Shown here: positions 27,891-38,395 of the stretch, in pieces
Layout of the letters: each line of letters opens with the position of its first letter
Numbering within the stretch: position 1 is the first letter of the stretch
Assembly: GCF_029893635.1 (NCBI RefSeq)
Contig: NZ_JARXYR010000002.1
Coordinates: 2,579,001 to 2,643,000 of the forward strand
Length of the DNA: 64,000 bases
Source of the DNA: Variovorax sp. TBS-050B
GTDB taxonomy: Bacteria > Pseudomonadota > Gammaproteobacteria > Burkholderiales > Burkholderiaceae_C
Direction: 5' to 3'
Notes under the pieces: generated by a model
What the model was told of the DNA's origin: nothing
Database searches by the model: none
What the model saw: only the letters and a program-made list of their open reading frames with translations
Translations under genes and position numbers: made by a program

Positions 27891-28808
27891 ATGACGCCTT
27901 CACTGCTCCAGCGGATCGCGGACCTGCGCAGCGACGCCTCGGCCACGCGGCGCGCGATTCTCGACCTGATCCTCGAAGACCCCGACCGCGTGCTCGAGGA
28001 GAGCTTCGAGCAGCTGGCCGAGCGCTCGCGCAGCTCGGTGCCCACGATCATGCGCACCTGCCGCGACCTCGGCTTTGCGGGCCTGCGCGAGTTCAAGCTC
28101 GCGCTCGCGCAGGAGCTCGCGCTCGGCGGCTCGCCGCTGCACCGCCGCGTGAACATCGAGGACGCGGCCGACGAAGTGGTCGGCAAGATCGCGCGCAGCG
28201 CCGCCGCCTCGGTCTCGGGCGTGCGCAGCCAGCTCGACATGCAGGTGCTCGAAGGGGCGGTGGCCGCCATCGCCGCCGCGCCGCACGTCGACCTGTACGG
28301 CGCCGGCGCCACCTCCTGGTTCATGGCCAACGACCTGCAGGCGCGGCTGTTCCGCCTCGGCCTGTCGGCCAACGCCTGGGCCGACTACCACCTGCAGCAG
28401 GTGGCCGGCGCCGCGCAGCGCCCGGGCGGCGTGGTGATCGCCATCTCGCACGTGGGCGGCATGCCCTCGCTGCTCGACGCAGTGGACATCGCGCGCGGGC
28501 AGGGCGCGAAGGTGGTGGCGCTCACGCGACCCGGCACCGCGCTCGCGGCCAGGGCCGACTTCCTGCTCGGGCTCTCGGTGCCCGACGATGCGGTCATGCA
28601 CGTGGGCATCGATGCCTACCTCACGCACCTCACCGCGATCGAGATCCTCACCGTGCTGGTGGCGCAGCGCCGCGGCGAACCCGCGGTGCAGCGCCTGCAG
28701 CGCGCGCGCGAAGCCTTCCAGCGCCACGGCATCGATGCGAGCACGCATCCGCTGCAGAGCTGGGACGGCGGCGGCATCAACCAGGACAAGGGAGGGCGCG
28801 CATCGTGA
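27891..28808 (+). CDS. RpiR/MurR-family transcriptional regulator
   Basis: 305 residues. The first ~80 residues form the HTH_6 domain (SVPTIMRTCRDLGFAGLREFK as recognition helix and following turn). A SIS sugar/phosphosugar-type domain follows (about 110-250) with DLYGAGATSWFMANDL and AISHVGGMPSLLDAV. RpiR proteins usually sense a pathway intermediate through the SIS domain. It starts eight bases after the deaminase gene and overlaps the deacylase by four bases. Likely controls its own operon through the GAAA/TTTC palindromes upstream of 20837 (inference). Confidence 0.9.
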   Translation: MTPSLLQRIADLRSDASATRRAILDLILEDPDRVLEESFEQLAERSRSSVPTIMRTCRDLGFAGLREFKLALAQELALGGSPLHRRVNIEDAADEVVGKIARSAAASVSGVRSQLDMQVLEGAVAAIAAAPHVDLYGAGATSWFMANDLQARLFRLGLSANAWADYHLQQVAGAAQRPGGVVIAISHVGGMPSLLDAVDIARGQGAKVVALTRPGTALAARADFLLGLSVPDDAVMHVGIDAYLTHLTAIEILTVLVAQRRGEPAVQRLQRAREAFQRHGIDASTHPLQSWDGGGINQDKGGRAS

Positions 28809-30280
28809 GCGAGCCGCAAGCCGTACTGCTCGAAGCCGGCCTCGTGGTCGACGGCACGGGCGGACCTTCATGGCCCGGCGACCTGCTGCTGCAGGGCGAC
28901 CGCATCCTCGCGCTCGGCGAAGGCCTGCGCGGGCGGCTGCCCGCAGGCCTGGCGCCCGCGGCGGTGGAGATCGTCGACTGCCGCGGCAAGGTCATCGCGC
29001 CCGGCTTCATCGACGCCCACACGCACGACGACGCCATCGTGCTGCGCGATCCGCTGTGCCTGCCCAAGCTGTCGCAGGGCATCACCACCGTGGTCACGGG
29101 CAACTGCGGCATCTCGCTGGCGCCCTACCGCACGCCGCGCTCCCTGCCCCCGCTCACGCTGCTCGGCGCCGATTCGTTCAGGCACGCGAGCATGGCCGCA
29201 TACCGCGCCGCCGTCGACGCGGCACGGCCAGCGCTCAACGTGGCCGCGCTCGTGGGCCACACCACCCTGCGCTTCGCCGCCATGCAGGCGCTCGACCGGC
29301 CGGCCAGCGCCGACGAACTCGCGCACATGGCGGCGCTGCTCGACGGCTGCATGGCCGAGGGCGCGCACGGCATGTCCTCGGGCCTCTTCTACGAAGAAGC
29401 CTTTGCCGCGCCGGCCGAGGAAGTGACCACGCTCGCACGCGTGGTCGCGCGCCACGGCGGCGTGTACGCCACCCACCTGCGCAGCGAGATGCAGCAGATC
29501 ATCGAAGCGCTGCACGAGGCCGGCGACTCGGCCTTCGCGGCCGGCGTGCCGCTGGTGATCTCGCACCACAAGTGCGCGGGCCCGGCGAACTGGGGCCGCA
29601 CCCGGGAGACGCTGCCGCTGATCGAGACGCTCGCCAAGCGCCAGCAGATCGCGATGGACGTCTATCCCTACGTGGCCGGCTCGACCGTGCTGCGCGAGGA
29701 CCTCGTCGACGGCGTGATCGACGTGCTGCTGACCTGGTCCGACCCGCACCCCGAGATGACCGGCCGCCTCGTGGCCGACATCGCGCGCGAATGGGGCGTG
29801 AGCGAGAAGGAGGCCTGCCTGCGCCTCAAGCCGGGCGGCGCCTGCTATTTCCAGATGCAGGAAGAGGACGTCGAACGCGTCATCGCGCATCCGCTCACCA
29901 TGATCGGCAGCGACGGGCTGCCGCACGACCGCCATCCGCACCCGCGCCTGTGGGGCGCCTTCCCGCGCGTGTTCGCGCGCTACTGGCGCGAGCGCGGGCT
30001 CTTCACGCTCGAGCAGGCGGTGCACAAGATGACCGGCATGACCGCGCGCAACCTGCGCATCGCCGACCGCGGCCTGCTGCGCGCCGGTGCGATGGCCGAC
30101 GTGGTGGTGTTCGACCCCGCCACCATCGCCGACACCGCCACCTACGACCGGCCGCACGGCCTGAGCCTGGGCATCGAGCGGGTGTTCGTGAACGGCGTGC
30201 TGGCCTACCGCGGCGGCACCGGCGACGAGGCGGCGACGATCGCGCGCGCGGGGCGCATGCTGACGCGCGCGGGCGCCTGA
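28805..30280 (+). CDS. N-acyl-D-amino-acid deacylase (D-aminoacylase)
   Basis: 491 residues, GTG start overlapping the upstream stop (GTGA). An amidohydrolase: GFIDAHTHDD at the first metal site, then GITTVVTGNCGIS with the Cys that bridges the metals in D-aminoacylases. Later SHHK, GSDGLPHDRHPHPRLWGAFPR and MTGMTARNLRIADRG are family signatures. It releases D-amino acids from N-acylated forms in the cytoplasm. Coupled to the importer and the PLP enzyme, it completes a route from imported N-acyl-D-amino acids or D-peptides to keto acids. Confidence 0.92.
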   Translation: MSEPQAVLLEAGLVVDGTGGPSWPGDLLLQGDRILALGEGLRGRLPAGLAPAAVEIVDCRGKVIAPGFIDAHTHDDAIVLRDPLCLPKLSQGITTVVTGNCGISLAPYRTPRSLPPLTLLGADSFRHASMAAYRAAVDAARPALNVAALVGHTTLRFAAMQALDRPASADELAHMAALLDGCMAEGAHGMSSGLFYEEAFAAPAEEVTTLARVVARHGGVYATHLRSEMQQIIEALHEAGDSAFAAGVPLVISHHKCAGPANWGRTRETLPLIETLAKRQQIAMDVYPYVAGSTVLREDLVDGVIDVLLTWSDPHPEMTGRLVADIAREWGVSEKEACLRLKPGGACYFQMQEEDVERVIAHPLTMIGSDGLPHDRHPHPRLWGAFPRVFARYWRERGLFTLEQAVHKMTGMTARNLRIADRGLLRAGAMADVVVFDPATIADTATYDRPHGLSLGIERVFVNGVLAYRGGTGDEAATIARAGRMLTRAGA

Positions 30281-30321
30281 CGCGCAGGACGGGCGCCGGG
30301 ACCGGCACAGCCTGCCGCGGC

Positions 30322-31128
30322 TCAGGGCGCCGGACCGCGCAGCACCACCGGCGCCACCAGCATGTGCCGCAGCGCCAGCGCCCCGCATGCGCCCGCGAAC
30401 AGCGCCAGCAGCAGTGCGAGCAGGGCGTCGGCGGCCGAGAAGGCGTCGGGCATGTCGGCCAGAAAGATCGTGCCGCTGTTGTAGGCCGCATGCAGCGCGA
30501 TGCAGGGAATCAGCGAACGCGTGCGCTCGTAGAGCCAGCCGAGCACGGTGCCCAGCACGAGGCCGACCGCGAACTGGTAGATGTTCATGTGCGCCGCACC
30601 GAAGACCAGCGCCGAGCCGACGATCGCCTGCCATCGCCCGTAGCGGCGCAGAAACCCGCGCAGCACGATGCCGCGGAACAGCATCTCCTCGAGCAGCGGC
30701 GCCATCACGCAAACCGCGAGCGTGGCCGCGATGCTGCCGTCGGCCATGCGGCTGAACATCGATTCCTCCCAGGCCGAGAGCGGCGCCACCCGCACCAGCA
30801 GGTAGAGCACGGCGCTCATCAGCAGCATCAGCCCCGGCACCAGCAGCAGCGTGGGCGGCACCACGAGCACCAACGTGGCGCGCGCGGAGACCGGGGACTG
30901 GTGGAAGAGTTCGCGGTAGGTGAGCTGCTGCCAATGCATGACGCCGGCGAACACGCAGCCGTTGGCCAGCACCACCGCGAGCACGCCGAGCTGCATGTCG
31001 CCCAGGCCGAGCCAGCGGTTGGCATCGCGCAGCGCGGCGGCGATCAGGTATTCGCAGAGGAACAGCGCCACGAAGAGCAGAACCGCCTGCGTCGCGCTCG
31101 GAAATGCCTCGTTCGTGCGGGAGCGCAT
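30322..31128 (-). CDS. CPBP-family intramembrane metalloprotease
   Basis: 268 residues with about seven hydrophobic segments. The CPBP/Abi motifs are present: LLEEMLFRGI (EExxxR), FGAAHMNIYQ and LHAAYNSGT. Members include prokaryotic relatives of the Rce1 prenyl-protein protease and often provide self-protection against peptides; substrate here is unknown. Convergent with the D-aminoacylase operon and 13 bases downstream of an ICMT-like methyltransferase gene, a notable Rce1/ICMT-like pairing. Confidence 0.87.
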   Translation of the reverse strand: MRSRTNEAFPSATQAVLLFVALFLCEYLIAAALRDANRWLGLGDMQLGVLAVVLANGCVFAGVMHWQQLTYRELFHQSPVSARATLVLVVPPTLLLVPGLMLLMSAVLYLLVRVAPLSAWEESMFSRMADGSIAATLAVCVMAPLLEEMLFRGIVLRGFLRRYGRWQAIVGSALVFGAAHMNIYQFAVGLVLGTVLGWLYERTRSLIPCIALHAAYNSGTIFLADMPDAFSAADALLALLLALFAGACGALALRHMLVAPVVLRGPAP

Positions 31129-31141
31129 GGCGGGTCTCCGG

Positions 31142-31702
31142 TTACAGGACGAAAGGCACGAAGCGCTTGGTGCGCTGCATGTAGCGGCGGTACGCCTCGC
31201 CGAAGTGGGCGATGCATTCCTTCTCGTCGCGCAGCGCGGTCATCACGAGCAGCGCCGTGGCCGCGAGCACCAGCGCGAGCGTGAGCCAGGTGAACTGTTT
31301 CAGGAAGGCGCCCCAGGCCAGCAGCATCAGGGCCGTGTACATCGGATGGCGGATGTAGCGGAAGGCGCCCGTGCTCACGATCGAAGAGGTCTTCTCGAAG
31401 GCATAGAGCGCCGGGTCGTCGCTGCGCGCCTCGGTGGGCTTGCCCTGCGCCTTGAGCAGCCGCACCGCGTGGATCGGCAGCCAGATCGACAGCGCGAGCA
31501 GCACGCAGGAGAGCAGTTGCGTGAAGGAAAGCGGATCGACGTGCCACACCGGCAGGTTCAGCACGATCAATGCCAGCATGCATTCCCACGCGAAGAAGCG
31601 GTAGAAGCCATGCGAGCCCGGCTGGCGCAGCGGGCCGCGCGACACGTACGCCAGCGCTGCCGAACCGGCTACAAAGAGAAAGATCTGAAACCAGAAGAGC
31701 AT
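31142..31702 (-). CDS. Isoprenylcysteine-methyltransferase-like membrane protein
   Basis: 186 residues with about five membrane segments. The motif GAFRYIRHPMYTALML followed by a late EKECIAHFGEAYRRYM block is the signature of the ICMT/PEMT membrane methyltransferases, which bind S-adenosylmethionine with the RHPxY segment and the terminal Glu/Arg. Substrate unknown. It lies immediately upstream of the CPBP protease gene. Confidence 0.83.
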   Translation of the reverse strand: MLFWFQIFLFVAGSAALAYVSRGPLRQPGSHGFYRFFAWECMLALIVLNLPVWHVDPLSFTQLLSCVLLALSIWLPIHAVRLLKAQGKPTEARSDDPALYAFEKTSSIVSTGAFRYIRHPMYTALMLLAWGAFLKQFTWLTLALVLAATALLVMTALRDEKECIAHFGEAYRRYMQRTKRFVPFVL

Positions 31703-31732
31703 GGCGGCCGAATTTACACGGACCGCCCGCCT

Positions 31733-32491
31733 TCAGCCAGAGATGGAGAATCCCCCGTCCACCGGAATGGCCGTGCCCGTGACGTAGTTGGAGGCGGCGC
31801 TCGCCAGGAACACCGCGGTGCCCGCGATGTCGGCCGGCTGGCCCCAGCGGCCGGCGGCGGTGCGGGCCACCACGCGGTCGTACAGCGTCGGGATCAGCGA
31901 GCGCGCGCCGTCGGTCAGCTCGGTCTCGAACCAGCCCGGCAGGATGGCGTTGACCTGGATGTTGTCGGGCGCCCACGAAAGCGCGGTCGACTTGGTGAGC
32001 TGCACGATGCCCGCCTTGCTCGCCGCATAGGCGGGCGCATAGGGCGCGCCGAAGATCGACATCATCGAGCCGATGTTGATGATCTTGCCGCCGCCCGCAC
32101 GCTTCAGGTGCGGATGCGCGGCGCGGCTGCACAGGAAGGCGCTGGTCAGGTTGGTGTTCATGACCTGGTGCCATTCGTCCAGCGAGAGCTGGTCGACCGG
32201 CTTGCGCACCGTGGTGCCGGCGTTGTTGAGCAGGATGTCGAGCCGGCCGCAGCGCGCCGCGGCTTCGTCGACCGCCTTCTGCACCGAGGCTTCGTCGGCC
32301 ACGTCGACTTCGAGCGCGAAGCTGTCGCTGCCCAGCGCGCGCAGCGCCTCGACCGCGGCGGCCGACTTGGCCGCATTGCGCGCGGCGATCACGACCCGCG
32401 CGCCGGCTTTTGCAAGACCCTGGGCCATGCCGAGGCCGATGCCGCCGTTGCCGCCGGTGACGAGCGCTGTTTTTCCCGTGAGATCGAACAT
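31733..32491 (-). CDS. Short-chain dehydrogenase coupled to paaZ
   Basis: 252 residues: TGGNGGIG cofactor motif (about 13-20), NNAG, a Ser in the IINIGSM strand and the catalytic YAASK, ending in PVDGGFSISG. Resembles KduD/gluconate-dehydrogenase-type SDRs. Its start overlaps the paaZ stop by one base (TGATG), so it is the last gene of the paa operon. It is not a PaaH-type 3-hydroxyacyl-CoA dehydrogenase by family. A role in phenylacetate or a related side substrate is inferred from position only. Confidence 0.88.
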   Translation of the reverse strand: MFDLTGKTALVTGGNGGIGLGMAQGLAKAGARVVIAARNAAKSAAAVEALRALGSDSFALEVDVADEASVQKAVDEAAARCGRLDILLNNAGTTVRKPVDQLSLDEWHQVMNTNLTSAFLCSRAAHPHLKRAGGGKIINIGSMMSIFGAPYAPAYAASKAGIVQLTKSTALSWAPDNIQVNAILPGWFETELTDGARSLIPTLYDRVVARTAAGRWGQPADIAGTAVFLASAASNYVTGTAIPVDGGFSISG

Positions 32492-34545
32492 CAGGTGGTG
32501 GTTTCCGGTTTCTTGGCGACGAGGGTCAGGATATCGTAGCTGGCGACCAGCTCGCCGTCCTGGTTCGTCACCTCCACGTCCCATGCCACCACGCCCTGGC
32601 CCTGGCCGCTCGCGTCGCGGCGGTTGCGGTCGATCTTGCGCTTGCAGGTCAGGCGCGCGCGGATCGTGTCGCCGATGCCCACCGGCTTGACGAAGCGCAG
32701 CGTGTCGAGCCCGTAGTTCGCGAGCACCGGCCCGGGCGAGGGCGAGACGAACAGCCCCGCCGCGGCCGACAGCACGAAGTAGCCGTGCGCGATGCGCTTG
32801 CCGAAGGGCGACTGCCTGGCCGCGACCTCGTCGAAGTGCATGTAGAAGTAGTCGCCCGAGATGCCGCCGAAGGCCACGATGTCGGCCTCGCCGACGGTGC
32901 GGCGGTGCGTGAGCAGCGAGTCGCCGATCTGCAGGTCCTCGAAGTGGCGGCGGAAGGGGTGCACCTCGCTCTCGCGCACGGCCGCACCGCGCACATGCTC
33001 GCGCGCGATGGCGGCGAGCATGGTGGGCGAGCCCTGCACCGCGGCGCGCTGCAGGTAGTGCTTGACGGCGCGCAGGCCGCCGAGCTCCTCGCCGCCGCCC
33101 GCGCGGCCCGGGCCGCCGTGCTTGAGCTGCGGCAGCGGCGAGCCGTGGCCGGTCGATTCGGCCGCGGCCTCGCGGTCGAGCACCAGCAGCCGGCCGTGCC
33201 AGGCGGCCGCCGCGGGAATCGCCTTCGCGGCCACGGCCGGATCGCGCGTGACCAGCGTGCCCACGAGGCTGCCGCGCCCGCGCGCGGCGAGCGCGAGCGC
33301 CTCGTCGATGCCTTCGTACGGCATCAGCGTGCTGACCGGGCCGAAGGCCTCGACGTCGTGCGCCGCGTCGTGCGCGAGCGGGTCGCGGCTCAGGAGCAGC
33401 GTGGGCGCGAAGAACGCGCCTTCGGCCACGCCGTCGCCGAGCGGCGCGAAACCGTCGCGCTCGCCGTACACCAGCTCGGCGCCCTGCAGCAGCGTGGCCA
33501 CGCGCGCGGCCACGTCGGCCTGCTGCGCATGCGAGGCCAGCGCGCCCATGCGCACGTCCTCGCGCGCGGGGTCGCCGATCACGGTCTTCGCGAGCCGCGC
33601 GCGCAGGCGTTCGGCCACCGCGTCGAGGTGCCGGCGCGGCACGATCGCGCGGCGGATCGCGGTGCACTTCTGCCCCGCCTTGATGGTCATCTCGCGCGCC
33701 ACCTCCTTCACGAAGAGATCGAACTCCTCGTCCTCGGGCGTCACGTCGGGCGCGAGGATCGCGCAGTTGAGCGAGTCGGCCTCGGCATTGAACGGGATCG
33801 CGCGCGCGACGAGGTTCGGATGCACGCGCAGCTTCGCCGCGGTGTCGGCGGATCCGGTGAAGGTGACCACGTCGGGCTCCAGCAGGCGGTCGAGCAGGTC
33901 GCCCGTGCTGCCGATCACGAGCTGCAGGCTGCCTTCGGGCAGGATGCCCGACTGCGTGATGAGCCGCATCAGCGCCTCCGTGACGAAGCTCGTCGCGGTC
34001 GCCGGCTTGCCGATGCACGGCATGCCCGCGAGGAAGCTCGGCGCGAACTTCTCGAGCAGGCCCCACACGGGGAAGTTGAAGGCGTTGACGTGCACCGCCA
34101 CGCCGCCGCGCGGCACCAGGATGTGCGTGCCCGCGAAGCCCCCCTTCTTGCCGAGCGGAAAGGCCGGCCCTTCGTGCACGAGGTTGCCCGAGGGCAGCTC
34201 GTTGGTGCCGATGCCCGCATAGGCGGCCAGCGTGCCGGCGCCGCCCTCGATGTCGATCCAGCTGTCGGTGCGCGTGGCGCCGGTGTGGGCGGCGATCGCG
34301 TAGAGCGTCTCCTTCTGCGCGGCGAGGTACTTGGCGAGCGCCTTCAGCCGCTCGGCGCGCTGCTGGAAGTCGAGCGCCATCAGCGCGGGCAGGCCGACGC
34401 GGCGCGCATGGTCGAGCGCCTCGCCGAAGTCGATCGCCTCGGCATGCGTGCTCGCGACGGGGCGGCCGTTGACGGCGCTGCGCAGCGGCTGCGCAGCCTG
34501 GGTGCCGAGCCAGCGGCCGGCGATGTAGCTTTGGAGTGTGGTCAT
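32491..34545 (-). CDS. paaZ: Bifunctional oxepin-CoA hydrolase / aldehyde dehydrogenase PaaZ
   Basis: 684 residues. The N-terminal ~520 residues form an aldehyde dehydrogenase with VTFTGSADTA, the general-base Glu in FNAEADS and the catalytic Cys in GQKCTAIRRA. The C-terminal ~140 residues are a MaoC-type hydratase with FGGISGDYFYMHFDE and HGYFVLSA. PaaZ opens the oxepin-CoA ring and oxidises the resulting aldehyde. AAGGA precedes the ATG at 34545. Separated from livF-like gene by a palindromic repeat (family D), so it may have separate expression control. Confidence 0.95.
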   Translation of the reverse strand: MTTLQSYIAGRWLGTQAAQPLRSAVNGRPVASTHAEAIDFGEALDHARRVGLPALMALDFQQRAERLKALAKYLAAQKETLYAIAAHTGATRTDSWIDIEGGAGTLAAYAGIGTNELPSGNLVHEGPAFPLGKKGGFAGTHILVPRGGVAVHVNAFNFPVWGLLEKFAPSFLAGMPCIGKPATATSFVTEALMRLITQSGILPEGSLQLVIGSTGDLLDRLLEPDVVTFTGSADTAAKLRVHPNLVARAIPFNAEADSLNCAILAPDVTPEDEEFDLFVKEVAREMTIKAGQKCTAIRRAIVPRRHLDAVAERLRARLAKTVIGDPAREDVRMGALASHAQQADVAARVATLLQGAELVYGERDGFAPLGDGVAEGAFFAPTLLLSRDPLAHDAAHDVEAFGPVSTLMPYEGIDEALALAARGRGSLVGTLVTRDPAVAAKAIPAAAAWHGRLLVLDREAAAESTGHGSPLPQLKHGGPGRAGGGEELGGLRAVKHYLQRAAVQGSPTMLAAIAREHVRGAAVRESEVHPFRRHFEDLQIGDSLLTHRRTVGEADIVAFGGISGDYFYMHFDEVAARQSPFGKRIAHGYFVLSAAAGLFVSPSPGPVLANYGLDTLRFVKPVGIGDTIRARLTCKRKIDRNRRDASGQGQGVVAWDVEVTNQDGELVASYDILTLVAKKPETTT

Positions 34546-34565
34546 GTGCGTGTGTCCTTGTATTG

Positions 34566-34683
34566 GCTCCTTCCCCCTTTGGGGGAAGGTTGGGATGGGG
34601 GCGTGCGGCGCTCGTTCCAGAAGCGGCGCTTCGTCGAACGCCGCGTGCCCCCACCCCAACCCTCCCCCCGGAAGGGGAGGGAG
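34566..34683. repeat. Interspersed palindromic repeat, family D, copy 2
   Basis: CTCCTTCCCCCTTTGGGGGA opens the element and CCCCGGAAGGGGAGGGA ends it; GGGATGGGGGCGTGCGGCG pairs with CGCCGCGTGCCCCCACCCC across the centre. It occupies the gap between livF-like and paaZ inside the paa operon. Confidence 0.88.
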
Positions 34684-34691
34684 AAAAACGA

Positions 34692-35422
<731 letters not shown>

Positions 35423-35426
<4 letters not shown>

Positions 35427-37324
35427 CGCGCCGGCTCCCGCAGGTCGTCGTCGGCGCTGCCGAGATAGGCTTCGAGCACGCGCGGATCGGCCTGCACTTC
35501 GGCCGGCGTGCCGCTGGCGATGACGGTGCCGAACTCGAGCACGGTCACGCGGTCTGCAAGGTTCATGACGAATTCCATGTCGTGTTCCACCACCAGGATG
35601 CCGAGGCCTTCGGCGCGCAGCTGGTCGAGCAATGCGGAAAGGGCGCGCTTCTCCAGATGGCGCAGGCCCGCGGCCGGTTCGTCGAGCAGCAGCACCGAGG
35701 GCTGGGCCGCCAGTGCGCGCGCGATCTCGACCACGCGCTGCTGCCCCAGCGACAGCGAGGCCGCGGGCGCATCCGCATGCGCGCCCAGGCCGCAGCGTTC
35801 GATCTGGCGCCGTGCCTCGGCCAGCAGCGCGGCCTCTTCGGCGCGGTCCAGCCGCAGCATGGCCGCGAGCCAGCCGCGCCGGGCGCGCAGGTGGGCGCCG
35901 AGCGCCACGTTCTCGACCACGCTGCGCTGGCCGAGCAGCCGCACGTGCTGGAAGGTGCGGCCCAGGCCGAGCGCAGCGAAGGCGCGCGAGGGCTTCTGGG
36001 CCATGGGCTGGCCGGCGAGCCGCACCTCGCCCGCGCTCGGGTCGTCCACGCCCGAGATCATGTTGAAGAAGGTGCTCTTGCCGGCGCCGTTCGGTCCGAT
36101 CAGCGCGTGGATCTCGCCGGCATGCAGCGTCATCGAGATCGCGTTGTTGGCGACCAGCCCGCCGAAGCGCTTACTGACCTCGCTGGCCTGCAGCAGCAGT
36201 TCGCCGCGCGCGGGCAGGGTGCGCTGCGACAGCCGCGCCTGCGCCGCCGATGGCGCCGGCGAAGTACCGGACGCGCGCGGCGTGTCGCGCACCCACCGGC
36301 GCGCGAGCCGCGCGAGCGTGGGCCAGAGGCCGTCGGCAAAGCGCTGCAGCACGAACAGCATCAGCAGGCCAAACACGATGACCTCGAAGTTGCCGCTGCT
36401 GCCGAGCAGCGAGGGCAGCAGGTCCTGCAGCTTCTCCTTCAGCAGCGTGATGAGCGCCGCGCCGAGCACCGCGCCCCACAGGTGGCCCGCGCCGCCCACC
36501 ACCGCCATGAACAGCAGCTCGATGCCGATGTTGAGGTTGAAGGGCGTGGGGTTCACGAAGCGCTGCAGGTGCGCATAGAGCCAGCCCGACACGGCCGCGA
36601 GCAGCGCGGCGAGCACGAACAGCTTCACGCGGTGGCGCGCGGTGTCCACGCCCATCGATTCGGCCATCAGCCGGCCGCCCTTGAGCGCGCGGATCGCGCG
36701 GCCTTCGCGCGAGTCGAGCAGGTTGTGCATGGCCCAGAGCGCCAGCAGCAGCACCGCCCAGATCACCACGCCCAGGGCGCGCGGCGTGGCGAACGAATAG
36801 CCGGCGACCGCGAGCGGCGGCACGCCCGTGATGCCGGTCTGCCCGCCGAGGAACTCCATGTTGCCGAACAGGTAGTACAGGCTCAGCCCCCAGGCGATGG
36901 TGCCGAGCGGCAGGTAGTGCCCCTGCAGCTTGAGCGTGACCGCGCCCAGCGCCCAGGCGAGCGCGAAGGTCAGCACCAGCCCCAGCAGCAGCCCCGCCCA
37001 TGGCAGCAGCGCGGGGCTCGCGAAGCCGCCCAGCCAGGCCGCGGCCGTGGGCGAGGTGCAGATCCATGCCGTCGCGTAGGCGCCCATGCCGACGAAGGCG
37101 GCCTGGCCGAAGGAGGTCATGCCGCCCACGCCGGTCAGCAGCACCAGGCCGACCGCGACCAGCGCATAGAGCCCGATGTTGCTGAGCACCGAGACCGTGA
37201 ACTCCGGCAGCAAGCCCCAGGCCAGCGCGAGCGCGACCACGCAGGCGAGCGTCAATTGCCTCGGCGTCACCAGCGCACGGCTCTCGGGCGGCGCCACGGC
37301 GTTGTCGGAAGCCGCGTGGTTCAT
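35423..37324 (-). CDS. Fused ABC permease-ATPase (LivM-LivG)
   Basis: 633 residues as one open frame. Residues about 1-335 are a LivM permease with eight or more membrane segments (TGVGGMTSFGQAAFVGMGAY is the LivM signature). A Pro/Ala linker (about 335-370) leads to a LivG-type ATPase: GPNGAGKSTFFNMISG (about 408-423), LSLGQQRVVEIARAL and LLLDEPAAGL. No stop codon or internal Shine-Dalgarno separates them, so this looks like a true fusion, as in other Burkholderiales. The start overlaps the livH-like stop by four bases. Confidence 0.92.
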
Positions 37325-38349
37325 TCCTCGTCCTCCACATGGTGGCTGTGCAGCGAACGCCACCACAGCACGGGGATGATCAGCGTGAAGACCAGCACCT
37401 CCTTGAACGGGCTGGCCCAGAACGAGGCGAAGGCTTCGAGCTGGCCCACCATCAGCGCGCCCGCCAGCGCCATCGGATAGCTCGCGAGCCCGCCGACGAT
37501 CGCCGCGACAAAGCCCTTGAGGCCGATCAAAAAGCCGGTGTCGTAGTAGACCGTGGTGAGCGGCGCGATCAGCAGGCCCGAGACCGCGCCGATCAGCGCC
37601 GCGAGCGCGAAGCTCAGGTCGCCCGAAAGCCCGGTCGGAATGCCCGACAGCCGCGCACCCACGCGGTTGATCGCGGTCGCGCGCAGGGCCTTGCCGACCA
37701 TCGAGCGGCCGAAGAACAGGAACATCGCCACCACCAGCAGCAGCGTGATGCCCACCACCACCAGCGACTGGCCGCTGACCGGAATGCCGCCGAGCTCGAA
37801 GCGCGCTTCGGAGAACGCGGTGGTGCGGTAGCCCTCGGCACCGAAGAACAGCAGCCCCAGGCCCACGAGCACGCCGTGCAGCGCCACCGAGACGATCAGC
37901 AGCATCAGCACGCTCGCATCGGCCAGCGGCCGGTAGGCGAGCCGGTAGAGCAGCGGCCCGAGCGGCGCGATCAGCACCAGGGTGGTGACGGCCTGTGCGG
38001 CCATCGAGGTGGGCCGCAGCCCCAGCACCAGCGCGCATGCCGCGGCCGGCAGCGCCACGCACCAGGCGAGCGTGGAGCCCCACTCGACCACCGCGCCGCG
38101 CTTCCAGCGCCAGGCCTCCACCGCCAGCACCAGCGCGGCGAGCGTCAGCAGCAGCCACAGCGTGGCCGGCAGGCGGCCGGTCTGCAGCATCGCCATCGAC
38201 AAGGCCCCGAAGGCGACGAACTCGCCCTGGGGAATGAAGATGACGCGCGTGACCGAGAACACCAGCACCAGCGCGAGCGCCATCAAACCGTAGACGGCGC
38301 CGTTGACGATGCCGTCCTGCCCGAGCAGCAGGGCGATCTGCAAATCCAT
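37321..38349 (-). CDS. ABC transporter permease, LivH type
   Basis: 342 residues from the ATG at 38349, where the LivH-type sequence begins (MDLQIALLLGQDGIVNG); the longer open frame upstream reads through repeat D3 and is not coding. About eight membrane segments. GLALVLVFSV-like and GAEGYRTTAF segments and the final region match LivH permeases. A slightly long central region (WRWKRGAVVEW) departs from E. coli LivH. Partner of the fused LivM-LivG protein. Confidence 0.91.
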   Translation of the reverse strand: MDLQIALLLGQDGIVNGAVYGLMALALVLVFSVTRVIFIPQGEFVAFGALSMAMLQTGRLPATLWLLLTLAALVLAVEAWRWKRGAVVEWGSTLAWCVALPAAACALVLGLRPTSMAAQAVTTLVLIAPLGPLLYRLAYRPLADASVLMLLIVSVALHGVLVGLGLLFFGAEGYRTTAFSEARFELGGIPVSGQSLVVVGITLLLVVAMFLFFGRSMVGKALRATAINRVGARLSGIPTGLSGDLSFALAALIGAVSGLLIAPLTTVYYDTGFLIGLKGFVAAIVGGLASYPMALAGALMVGQLEAFASFWASPFKEVLVFTLIIPVLWWRSLHSHHVEDEE

Positions 38350-38395
38350 GGAAGAAAACCTTCGGGCGGGGCCCGTGAGTGGATACCGGTGCATT

